A stretch of 64,000 nt of DNA from Cellulophaga omnivescoria (lineage in GTDB: Bacteria > Bacteroidota > Bacteroidia > Flavobacteriales > Flavobacteriaceae): positions 55,117-119,116 of the forward strand of contig NZ_MDDP01000013.1 in assembly GCF_001999725.1 (NCBI RefSeq), given 5' to 3'. The notes under the pieces were generated by a model, which searched no databases, was not told the DNA's origin, and saw only the letters and a list, made by a program, of their open reading frames with translations. The stretch's first letter is position 1, and every line of letters begins with the position of its first letter. The position numbers and the translations under genes were made by a program. Positions 1 to 7,395 of this stretch are shown here, one piece after another.

Positions 1-2
1 AA

Positions 3-1142
3 GTTTATTTAGATAGCGCAGCTACAACACAGGTTAGAGAAGAGGTTATTGCAAAAATGCAAGATGCTTTAGGAGAATGTTACGGAAACCCGTCTTCTAC
101 ACACAGTTTTGGTAGAACAGCTAAAACTGCAATAGAAAAAACACGTAAAACAATTGCAAAGTATTTAAATGCACATCCAGCAGAAATTATTTTTACATCT
201 GGAGGTACAGAGGCAGATAATATGATTTTGCGTGGAGCAGTAAGAGATTTAGATGTGCGTACTATTATTACATCAAAAATAGAGCACCATGCTGTTTTAC
301 ATACAGTAGAGGAATTAGAAAAAGAATACGGTATTGCTTTGCATTATGTTAATTTAGATGCTAATGGTAATCCAGATTTAATACATTTAAAAGAGTTGTT
401 AGCACAAGATGACACTAAAAAAATAGTGAGTCTTATGCATATTAATAATGAAATAGGCAACAAGTTAGATATTGATGCTGTTTGTGCATTGTGTAAAGAG
501 TACAACGCTCTTTTTCATTCAGATACTGTGCAATCTGTGGGGCATTATGCTTGGGATGTACAGCAAACACCTGTAGATTTTTTAACTGCTGCAGCACATA
601 AATTTCACGGGCCAAAAGGTATAGGTTTTGCTTACATAAAGAAAGATAAAGGTATTAAGCCTTTAATATTTGGAGGTTCACAAGAACGTGGTTTTAGAGC
701 AGGTACAGAGCCATACCATAACATTGTTGGTTTAGAAGAAGCATTTGTAAAATCTTACGAGAATTTAGAGCAAGAAAAAGCCTATGTTATAGAGTTAAAA
801 CAATATTTTATAGATAAAATTAAAGCGGATATTCCCGAAATTAAATTTAATGGTTTGTCTGGTAACATGGATAAAAGTACGTACACATTGGTTAATGTAA
901 ATATACCAGTAGACGAGAAAAAAGGATTAATGCTTTTATTTCATTTAGATTTAAAAGGTATTGGGTGTTCTAAAGGTAGTGCTTGCCAATCTGGAAGCAG
1001 TTTAGGGTCTCATGTATTAACAGAGGTATTGTCTAAAGAAGATTTGCAAAAGCCGTCTGTGCGTTTTTCTTTTTCTAAGTACAATACCAAGCAAGAGTTA
1101 GATTATACTATACAAGTATTAAAAGAGTTTGTAGAGAGTTAA
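3..1142 (+). CDS. Cysteine desulfurase (NifS/IscS family), 5' end cut off by window
   Basis: PLP enzyme that removes sulfur from L-cysteine and passes it as a persulfide to Fe-S cluster or tRNA-thiolation acceptors in the cytoplasm. The reading frame is open from base 3 with VYLDSAATT, the usual N-terminus of the family, so only a few N-terminal residues are missing. The PLP lysine sits in AAAHKFHGPKG (codon 600-602), and the catalytic loop cysteine in GSACQSGS (codon 984-986). The closely spaced GSACQSGS loop and full-length C-terminus suggest a functional class-I-like enzyme. It converges on the next gene, the two stop codons overlapping by 4 bp. Which paralogue (IscS, NifS or another) cannot be decided here. 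Confidence 0.93.
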   Translation, partial: VYLDSAATTQVREEVIAKMQDALGECYGNPSSTHSFGRTAKTAIEKTRKTIAKYLNAHPAEIIFTSGGTEADNMILRGAVRDLDVRTIITSKIEHHAVLHTVEELEKEYGIALHYVNLDANGNPDLIHLKELLAQDDTKKIVSLMHINNEIGNKLDIDAVCALCKEYNALFHSDTVQSVGHYAWDVQQTPVDFLTAAAHKFHGPKGIGFAYIKKDKGIKPLIFGGSQERGFRAGTEPYHNIVGLEEAFVKSYENLEQEKAYVIELKQYFIDKIKADIPEIKFNGLSGNMDKSTYTLVNVNIPVDEKKGLMLLFHLDLKGIGCSKGSACQSGSSLGSHVLTEVLSKEDLQKPSVRFSFSKYNTKQELDYTIQVLKEFVES

Positions 1143-1792
1143 TTTTTCTTATTCTTTTTTACTCTTTCTTTATCATAAGGAAATTTACGAGTTGCTTTTT
1201 TCATCATACCATCTATAAGATCTATGGTGTTTTTGCCAGTCTTCTTGTTAATTTCCTTTTCGTATTTCCATAATAGTTTGCCAGAGTCACCATCACTAAC
1301 CTTTATTCCAATACGCCCATAATTAGCGTTTCCATCAAAATAATCAAAGAAATTAAAGTCTGTAGAAACTCCATCAGATAACAATACATTTAAATCTATA
1401 TTACCACTAATAATACCATCTACATTTAATAGCTTGGCTAGTTCTTTAGTGGTATGTATATCTATATTTTTAAATGTAATATTATTTTTAGCTAATAAAG
1501 CATTAGTGTTTTTTATGTTCTGAAATTCTACAGCGTATTTCTTCTTTTTTTTACCTCTTAAAAAATAAGTTTCTAGTGCATTTTGCACAGCGTATCCCTC
1601 TTTTTCTTCTAACTCTTTTAGCTTTTCTTTTGTAATGTTATCTTTTAGCTCCAAATTAGCTAAAAACGGAATAATTGCCAGTACTTTATGGTCTTTGCTT
1701 ATGGCATCAAAATGTTTGTTTTCGTATATGTTTTTTTGTGCTTGTACTCCACAAAAAGATAGTACTATTATAAAAAGTAATGTTTTTTTCAT
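1139..1792 (-). CDS. Secreted hypothetical protein
   Basis: Protein of 217 aa with a clean signal peptide (MKKTLLFIIVLSFCGVQAQ, cleavage after the AQ), so exported to the periplasm or outer membrane. The mature part contains VLAIIPFLANLEL near the start, then a lysine-rich segment (RGKKKKKY), and KLLNVDGIISGNIDL in the middle. This resembles the way TolB/CsgG/GNA1162-like lipoproteins build a nucleotide-fold-like alpha/beta core that asks whether a named component exists. The match is by eye only. No lipobox cysteine is in the right place. It is monocistronic, with a TAnnTTTG-type element about 60 bp upstream. Function unknown. Confidence 0.75.
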   Translation of the reverse strand: MKKTLLFIIVLSFCGVQAQKNIYENKHFDAISKDHKVLAIIPFLANLELKDNITKEKLKELEEKEGYAVQNALETYFLRGKKKKKYAVEFQNIKNTNALLAKNNITFKNIDIHTTKELAKLLNVDGIISGNIDLNVLLSDGVSTDFNFFDYFDGNANYGRIGIKVSDGDSGKLLWKYEKEINKKTGKNTIDLIDGMMKKATRKFPYDKERVKKNKKN

Positions 1793-1851
1793 TTTTTGTA
1801 TTCTCTGTAATTACACTGCCGTGTTAAAGTTTAATACACTTTATTTTTTTG

Positions 1852-1859
1852 CAAAAGTA
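1852..1859 (-). promoter_or_regulatory. Flavobacterial -7 element for the secreted hypothetical gene
   Basis: On the minus strand the bases read TACTTTTG, matching the Bacteroidetes sigma-A -7 consensus TAnnTTTG, and lie 60 bp upstream of the start codon at 1792. No convincing -33 TTG is seen. Confidence 0.45.
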
Positions 1860-1966
1860 TATGAAATTACTAAACTTATAAGCTTTTAATCTTTTAAACT
1901 ATTGTTATTTTAGGTGTGTATTTTATTAAATTAACTGTTTTTATTTACCCTTTTGCTATTGCAGTG

Positions 1967-3658
1967 TTATTTTCTATAAAAAGTAGTTTCATATGTTGTA
2001 GTGTTGCCTACGTTATCTGTAACAACAACTTTTAAATTACATTCTTTTTTATCTAGTATTTTATCATCAAAATCATAGGTTATGGTGTTGGTTTTATACT
2101 CATAACTCATTAATATCCATTCTCCGTTAATGTAAGCATTGTAAGTGTCAATACCACTTAAATCATCTACAATTTTAAGGCTTAAATATTTGTAATTGTT
2201 TAGCCATTGTTTTGCTTTAAAGTTTTTAGGAGTAATAACTGGTGCAACTGTATCTTTTGCTAAAGTATAAGTACCTAAATTTTTTGTTCTTGTAGTAAAG
2301 GTATTTCCTCTTTTATATGTAGTTGCGTGTATAGGTAAGTTTTTGCTATTTAACCTGGCAATAAAAAGTTGTTTTTTTTCGGCATCAGTATATTTACTAA
2401 CATCAAAAGTTATGGTAAAATTACGGTGAGCAGGAACCTCATTGTTATGAATTTTTACAGTATCTGTTCCTTTTTTTAAGTCAATATAAAAATCGTTATA
2501 AAATGTATTTGCAGGAAAATATACTTTTGCACCATCTAAATTGTAATTGTTTGGCTTTTTAGCAATTAAATAATTGTTGGTAACTTCTATTTTTTTAGGT
2601 GATTTTAATTCTTGCAATTTACCTTCAACAGGAATAATAATTTTGGTGGTGTTATTTTCCCAATCTTTTAGCAATAGTTCTACATTGTAGGTAAGACCAT
2701 TAGTTATGTTAATTTTACCGTTGTTATGTAAATCAGAATATACACTTAGTTTGTTGCTAGGATCTTTATAGCACTTTACAATGCGCTGGTTATATTTACC
2801 ATAATGTTGGTAGTCTATTAAGGTGTTAATGTACCTTGTTTCGGCAAAAGAAAATGAATCGAATTTAAATTTAGAATACGTTTTACCATTAACCAGTTGT
2901 TCTATGGAGTAAATTCCGTTTTTATTAGCGGCCATATCTTGCCTGTCATACCCATTAAAACCAATACCAATAGTACCAGAAGCGTATACTTTATCTGCTA
3001 AGTAAGAGCCATCTGCTTGTTTTTTAAACTTTATTTGCGTTTTATTAGCACTTTGGTTTATTTGTGCATTTTCACTTAAAGGGTATGCGTATAGGTTTAA
3101 AATTGTTGGGTCTGTAGCGTCTCTAATGTCATATCCGTAAAGTAATGGGTTTGTAGGTTTGCTAGTGGTATTACTTCTAATTTCAAAATGTAAATGTGGA
3201 CCAGAAGAACCGCCTGTATTACCAGAATAGGCTATTACTTCTCCTTTTTTAACTTTAAGCTCACCAAAATCAGGAAAAGTCTCTACTTGGTATGATTGCT
3301 TTTTGTATTGTATTTTTTTTATGTACTCTTCAATTTTAGGAGAAAATTTTTGCAAATGGGCATACACAGAGGTGTAACCGCTAGGGTGTGTAATGTAAAG
3401 AGCTTTACCATATCCCCAATGCGATATTTTAATACGTGTTACAGATGCATCATCTATAGCGTAAACAGCTAAACCTTCTCTTTGTTGGGTTTTAATATCT
3501 ATACCAGAATGAAAATGATTAGAACGTAATTCGCCAAAATTACCCGCTAAAATTAACGGAATGTCTAAAGGAGATTGAAATTTATTTTGAGGATATTTCT
3601 CTTGTCCGTTTACAGATGTTAGTAAAAATAGTGCAGCTATAAATGCGTAGATTCTCAT
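1967..3658 (-). CDS. M23-family metallopeptidase (LytM-like), secreted
   Basis: Secreted zinc endopeptidase of the M23/LytM type, expected to cut peptide cross-links in peptidoglycan. I use the internal start at 3658 because it gives a proper signal peptide (MRIYAFIAALFLLTSVNGQ); the longer reading adds 11 untypical residues. Zinc and catalytic residues are all present: H50 and D54 in HFHSGID, H101 in YAHLQ, and H155/H157 in GPHLHFE. The catalytic domain covers roughly residues 30-165. The remaining 400 residues are beta-rich, without a recognised family, perhaps Ig-like cell-surface modules. It stands alone, not in an operon, and is intact as far as the sequence shows. Confidence 0.9.
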   Translation of the reverse strand: MRIYAFIAALFLLTSVNGQEKYPQNKFQSPLDIPLILAGNFGELRSNHFHSGIDIKTQQREGLAVYAIDDASVTRIKISHWGYGKALYITHPSGYTSVYAHLQKFSPKIEEYIKKIQYKKQSYQVETFPDFGELKVKKGEVIAYSGNTGGSSGPHLHFEIRSNTTSKPTNPLLYGYDIRDATDPTILNLYAYPLSENAQINQSANKTQIKFKKQADGSYLADKVYASGTIGIGFNGYDRQDMAANKNGIYSIEQLVNGKTYSKFKFDSFSFAETRYINTLIDYQHYGKYNQRIVKCYKDPSNKLSVYSDLHNNGKINITNGLTYNVELLLKDWENNTTKIIIPVEGKLQELKSPKKIEVTNNYLIAKKPNNYNLDGAKVYFPANTFYNDFYIDLKKGTDTVKIHNNEVPAHRNFTITFDVSKYTDAEKKQLFIARLNSKNLPIHATTYKRGNTFTTRTKNLGTYTLAKDTVAPVITPKNFKAKQWLNNYKYLSLKIVDDLSGIDTYNAYINGEWILMSYEYKTNTITYDFDDKILDKKECNLKVVVTDNVGNTTTYETTFYRK

Positions 3659-3799
3659 AAGTATTTTTAAAGTTGATACGAAAATAACCAATCCCGTTTA
3701 ATTGAAAAAAACTAATATGCTATAAAAATTACAAAACACCTTATTACAGAGGGTTAAGTGCTAATATTTAATTCTTTACAAGAATAATTGAAAAAAGTA

Positions 3800-3830
3800 T
3801 TGCGCACTAGTTTAATCTATGTTAACTTTG
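3800..3830 (+). promoter_or_regulatory. Promoter of the coiled-coil/zapA unit
   Basis: A -33 TTG (3800-3802), a 20-nt spacer and the -7 element TAACTTTG (3823-3830) fit the Bacteroidetes sigma-A consensus. The first start codon is 24 bp downstream. Confidence 0.6.
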
Positions 3831-3854
3831 TGATAAATGCATCGATTTTTGTAA

Positions 3855-4145
3855 ATGAGCGAATTAGTTGAAATTGTTGATTCTTTAGAAAACAAAGTTA
3901 GCAAGCTACTTCATAAAATGGAGTTATTAAAGCAAGCAAATACTAGGTTGTATGAAGAATTACTATCGCTTAAACAAGAGCAAGCACAAACTTCTAATTT
4001 GGTTTTAGAATGGGAAGAAAAATACAATGCTCTTAAACTTGCAAATTCTATGCTAGGCAGTAATAAAAATAAAACAGAAGCAAAGCTTAAAATAAATACA
4101 TTAATAAGAGAGTTAGATCATTGTATTGCTCAACTTGCTGAATAA
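3855..4145 (+). CDS. Small coiled-coil protein upstream of zapA
   Basis: A 96-residue, soluble, charged protein, almost entirely predicted coiled coil by eye: heptad-like leucines run through SLENKVSKLLHKMELL and the following segment. There is no signal peptide. It sits directly upstream of zapA, with 16 bp between its stop and the zapA start, and shares the promoter at 3800-3830, so a role with the Z-ring is plausible. Its size and composition recall ZapB, a coiled-coil partner of ZapA in gammaproteobacteria, but I cannot claim homology. Similar short genes occupy this place in other Bacteroidetes. Confidence 0.75.
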   Translation: MSELVEIVDSLENKVSKLLHKMELLKQANTRLYEELLSLKQEQAQTSNLVLEWEEKYNALKLANSMLGSNKNKTEAKLKINTLIRELDHCIAQLAE

Positions 4146-4161
4146 TGTAATATTAATACTT

Positions 4162-4458
4162 ATGGCAGAAAAGCTAAAAATTAAACTTTCTATTGCAGAT
4201 AGGGTTTATCCATTAACTATAGATCCTAGTCAGGAAGAAGGTTTACGCAAAGCTGCAAAAAATATAGAGCAGTTAGCAAAAAAGTTTGAGCAAAACTATG
4301 CCGTTAGAGATAAACAAGATGTATTGGCAATGTGTGCCTTGCAATTTGCCTCTAAAATTGAACAGAAAAGTATTGATAAACAAGAAGATACAACAGAGGT
4401 TACTAAGCGTTTACAGGCTTTAGAACACATTGTAGATTCTAAGCTTAGCTCTATATAA
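4162..4458 (+). CDS. zapA: Cell division protein ZapA
   Basis: ZapA binds FtsZ filaments in the cytoplasm and bundles them at mid-cell. The 98-residue product has the family pattern: an N-terminal beta part (KLKIKLSIADRVYPLTID), then EEGLRKAAKNIEQLAKKFEQNY, and a C-terminal helix for tetramer formation. The longer reading from 4126 adds a hydrophobic non-family leader that overlaps the preceding gene, so the ATG at 4162 is preferred. It is probably co-transcribed with the coiled-coil gene in front. A probable 6S RNA follows directly, the same order (zapA then ssrS) as in gammaproteobacteria. Confidence 0.9.
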   Translation: MAEKLKIKLSIADRVYPLTIDPSQEEGLRKAAKNIEQLAKKFEQNYAVRDKQDVLAMCALQFASKIEQKSIDKQEDTTEVTKRLQALEHIVDSKLSSI

Positions 4459-4489
4459 TATAAAATACGTTCATTACATAACATTAAAT

Positions 4490-4660
4490 TACTGCCCACA
4501 TTGGTATTTTTTTGACAAACTCAACATTAATTTGTTTTTAAAGGGTGAGTTTAGTTTGTAAAAGCAAGCCTTACTAGTATAAGGATCCTTGATCATGCTG
4601 TTAGCCCTAATCCTGTTTTATAGGAGTTTGTACAAAACACCCCCAATGTGGGTTTTTTAA
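4490..4660 (+). ncRNA. ssrS: Probable 6S RNA (6S-Flavo type)
   Basis: The 217-bp space between zapA and rny has no ORF but has a strong closing stem: CCCACATTGG (4495-4504) pairs perfectly with CCAATGTGGG (4643-4652) and is followed by six Ts. The 138 nt in between include a small hairpin (CCTTAC..GTATAAGG) and a large unpaired purine-rich part, in keeping with the long rod with central bubble of 6S RNA, which binds RNA polymerase. Placement after zapA is the classic 6S neighbourhood, and a flavobacterial 6S family is known in Rfam. I cannot run a covariance search, so this is an inference from stem plus position. Confidence 0.6.
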
Positions 4661-4675
4661 TATATATAAACAACC

Positions 4676-6247
4676 ATGGAGAATATTACATTTATAATTA
4701 TAGGAACTATAGTAGGTTTAGCAATTGGCTTTATAATAGCTAAGTTTTTAGAAAAAGGAAAAGCCTCTAAAACAATTGCTAGTGCTAAATTAGAAGCAGA
4801 ATCAATACTAAGAAATGCAAAAACCGAAGGTGAAAGCATTAAAAAAGATAAAATATTACAGGCTAAGGAAAAGTTTTTAGAACTTAAGGCAGAGCATGAA
4901 AAAGTAATTATTGCTAAGGATAAAAAAATGTCTGAAGCAGAAAAACGAACAAGGGACAAAGAATCTCAGGTGAGTAATGAGCTTGCAAAAAATAAAAAGT
5001 TAAACGACCAGTTGCAATCTAAATTACAGTCTGTAGATCATAAAAACGATTATTTAGAGAAAAAGCAATCTGAGTTAGATAAGTTACATAAAAATCAAGT
5101 TCAGCAATTAGAGGTAATTTCTGGTTTGTCTGCGGATGAAGCAAAAGAGCAATTGGTAAATTCTTTAAAAGAAACAGCTAAGTCTGATGCTATGGCGTTT
5201 ATGCAAACAGCTATGGAAGAAGCTAAACTTACTGCAGAGCAAGATGCTAAAAAAATTATAATAAATACCATACAGCGCATAGGAACAGAGGAAGCAGTAG
5301 AAAACTGTGTGTCTGTTTTTAACCTAGAGTCTGATGATGTAAAAGGGCGTATTATTGGTAGAGAAGGTAGAAACATTAGAGCTTTAGAAGCGGCAACAGG
5401 AGTAGAAATTATTGTTGATGATACGCCAGAGGCAATTATACTTTCTTGTTTTGATTCTGTTAGAAGGGAAGTTGCGCGTTTATCTTTACATAAATTAGTA
5501 ACAGATGGTCGTATACACCCTGCGCGTATTGAAGAAGTTGTGCGTAAAACAGAAAAGCAAATAGAGCAAGAAATTGTAGAAGTTGGTAAGCGTACAATTA
5601 TAGACTTAGGTATTCACGGTTTGCACCCAGAGTTAATTAGAGCTGTTGGGCGTATGAAATACCGTTCTTCTTACGGACAAAACTTATTGCAGCACTCTAG
5701 AGAAGTAGCTAAACTTTGTGGCGTAATGGCAGCAGAACTAGGTTTAAATCCTAAAACAGCTAAAAGAGCAGGATTATTACACGATATAGGTAAAGTTCCA
5801 AATACTGAGGTAGAGGTAGAGACTCCACACGCTATTTTAGGTATGCAATGGGCAGAGAAATATGGAGAAAAACCAGACGTATGTAATGCAATTGGAGCTC
5901 ACCATGATGAAATTGAAATGAAAACTTTAATAGCTCCAATTGTACAAGTTTGTGATGCTATTAGTGGTGCAAGACCTGGAGCAAGAAGACAAGTGTTGGA
6001 TTCTTACATACAACGATTAAAAGATTTAGAGGAAGTTGCATTTGGATTTGTAGGCGTACAAAAAGCATATGCAATACAAGCCGGTAGAGAATTACGTGTT
6101 ATAGTAGAGAGTGAAAAGGTAAATGATGATAAGGCAGCTGAATTGTCTTTTGAGATATCTCAAAAAATACAAACAGATATGACGTATCCAGGACAAGTTA
6201 AAGTTACGGTTATACGAGAAACAAGAGCAGTTAATGTAGCTAAGTAA
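4676..6247 (+). CDS. rny: Ribonuclease Y
   Basis: Membrane-anchored endoribonuclease that starts mRNA turnover. The 523 aa show the full family order: an N-terminal transmembrane helix ([20 protein letters not shown]), a long coiled coil (about residues 25-200), a KH RNA-binding domain around 215-280 with [15 protein letters not shown], and an HD phosphodiesterase domain with the metal-binding motif LLHDIGK. Length is normal for the family. It begins 16 bp after the 6S-like RNA terminal T-run and ends in a perfect hairpin terminator. It may be read from an upstream promoter or by read-through; I found no TAnnTTTG close in front. Confidence 0.97.
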   Translation: MENITFIIIGTIVGLAIGFIIAKFLEKGKASKTIASAKLEAESILRNAKTEGESIKKDKILQAKEKFLELKAEHEKVIIAKDKKMSEAEKRTRDKESQVSNELAKNKKLNDQLQSKLQSVDHKNDYLEKKQSELDKLHKNQVQQLEVISGLSADEAKEQLVNSLKETAKSDAMAFMQTAMEEAKLTAEQDAKKIIINTIQRIGTEEAVENCVSVFNLESDDVKGRIIGREGRNIRALEAATGVEIIVDDTPEAIILSCFDSVRREVARLSLHKLVTDGRIHPARIEEVVRKTEKQIEQEIVEVGKRTIIDLGIHGLHPELIRAVGRMKYRSSYGQNLLQHSREVAKLCGVMAAELGLNPKTAKRAGLLHDIGKVPNTEVEVETPHAILGMQWAEKYGEKPDVCNAIGAHHDEIEMKTLIAPIVQVCDAISGARPGARRQVLDSYIQRLKDLEEVAFGFVGVQKAYAIQAGRELRVIVESEKVNDDKAAELSFEISQKIQTDMTYPGQVKVTVIRETRAVNVAK

Positions 6248-6274
6248 AAACAAGTTAATTTTATAATATAATGT

Positions 6275-6303
6275 AAAAGCCTCCAATTTGGAGGCTTTTT
6301 ATT
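6275..6303. terminator. Intrinsic terminator after rny
   Basis: Perfect 11-bp stem AAAAGCCTCCA / TGGAGGCTTTT with a 3-nt loop, then further Ts. Because the stem ends are A/T tracts it can stop transcripts from both sides, including the minus-strand gene that ends at 6327. Confidence 0.9.
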
Positions 6304-6326
6304 TGTATAGAAGATAAAGAAATATG

Positions 6327-6560
6327 TTATTTTTTTCTTTTTCCAAAAATTGCTGTCATCATTAAACGTAAGCTGTAATAAAATAATGCTAATGCGGCTA
6401 ATGAGAGTATAAAGCCAAGTATAAGTACGGGTAGGTATAAAGGATGATTCTCGTTTTTAAAAGCTTCATAAATAGCTCCAGGACCAGAAAACATAAGTAA
6501 TACTGTTAACCCAAAAAACTTAATGCTTTTGTAAAAAGAGTCTGACTGTGTTGTGGGCAT
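6327..6560 (-). CDS. Small two-helix membrane protein (DUF6095-like)
   Basis: A 77-residue protein with two hydrophobic stretches (about residues 14-34 and 42-68) and basic ends, so an inner-membrane hairpin. The body GPGAIYEAFKNENHPLY is characteristic of a small flavobacterial family that I recall as DUF6095. Its function is unknown. It is the last gene of a minus-strand run with DUF4249 and a TonB receptor, 17 bp after DUF4249, and is likely co-transcribed, though it may be accidental company. No signal peptide or lipobox. Confidence 0.75.
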   Translation of the reverse strand: MPTTQSDSFYKSIKFFGLTVLLMFSGPGAIYEAFKNENHPLYLPVLILGFILSLAALALFYYSLRLMMTAIFGKRKK

Positions 6561-6577
6561 ATTAAAAATAGTATTTA

Positions 6578-7390
6578 TTAGTTTATAGTAATTTTATATT
6601 CGTATGTCTCAGAAAGGTTAAAATAGCCTAAGGCGTAATCTTCTTCATTAGTAACATTAACAATATTTCCTCTAATTGTAGCTGGTGTTGTTTGAAAAGG
6701 TCCACCAGCACTTTCTCCACTTTGTGCTAAAATTAGATTCATATAATTATAAAACTGTTCATCTGTTCCATTTAACTTTATAACAACTTCCTTGCCAGGG
6801 GATAAATCGTCATAAAAATAAGAGAATTTAAAAGTTTCACCCTGAAAAAATTCATCGGAAGTAGTTAAAAACTCTCCAAAGTCCAAATCAAATAAGTAAA
6901 AATCATCTCTATTTGGGTTGTCTGTAAAAGATACTATTAATTCTGTATCATCGTCATCAAAAAGTGTAGCATCTCCTTGCTCAACATTATCAATTGCAAC
7001 ACTAGGTATTAATGTTGTTTCAGCAATGTATGTATTGTTGTTGTACTCTACATTTAACTGATAGGTTTTGTTAAATTCTGGTGTAAAATTATTAGAATTA
7101 GCCTGGTAGTAACCGGCATTTCCGTTAGATGAAAATGGGTAAACCGTTCCTGTGCTTAAATCTTCAATAAAAACATTTGCAGTAGTTACGGGATTATCTT
7201 CTGTATCAAAATAATTTGTTGTTAAAGATAGTTTTACAAATCCGTCAGTTCTTACTGGGGTTTCTGTTGTGTAAACATTAAAACTAGCGTCTATAACTAA
7301 TTTAGGCTCCGAGTTTGGTACTTCTATGTCTACTACATCTTCGCATCCAAAAATTAATAGCAATGGTATAATGTATAATAACTTTTTCAT
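6578..7390 (-). CDS. DUF4249 lipoprotein
   Basis: Lipoprotein of 270 aa. The N-terminus MKKLLYIIPLLLIFGCEDVVDIEVP carries a lipobox (IFGC), so the mature protein starts at Cys16 and is anchored to a membrane, probably outside. It is beta-rich: KLVIDASFNVYTTE and later strands, in the style of the DUF4249 family, which is found paired with TonB-dependent receptors. Here the partner receptor lies immediately upstream with a 5-bp gap, so the two are one operon and probably form an outer-membrane uptake complex comparable in layout (not in sequence) to SusCD. The substrate cannot be guessed. Confidence 0.88.
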   Translation of the reverse strand: MKKLLYIIPLLLIFGCEDVVDIEVPNSEPKLVIDASFNVYTTETPVRTDGFVKLSLTTNYFDTEDNPVTTANVFIEDLSTGTVYPFSSNGNAGYYQANSNNFTPEFNKTYQLNVEYNNNTYIAETTLIPSVAIDNVEQGDATLFDDDDTELIVSFTDNPNRDDFYLFDLDFGEFLTTSDEFFQGETFKFSYFYDDLSPGKEVVIKLNGTDEQFYNYMNLILAQSGESAGGPFQTTPATIRGNIVNVTNEEDYALGYFNLSETYEYKITIN

Positions 7391-7395
7391 TAGTA

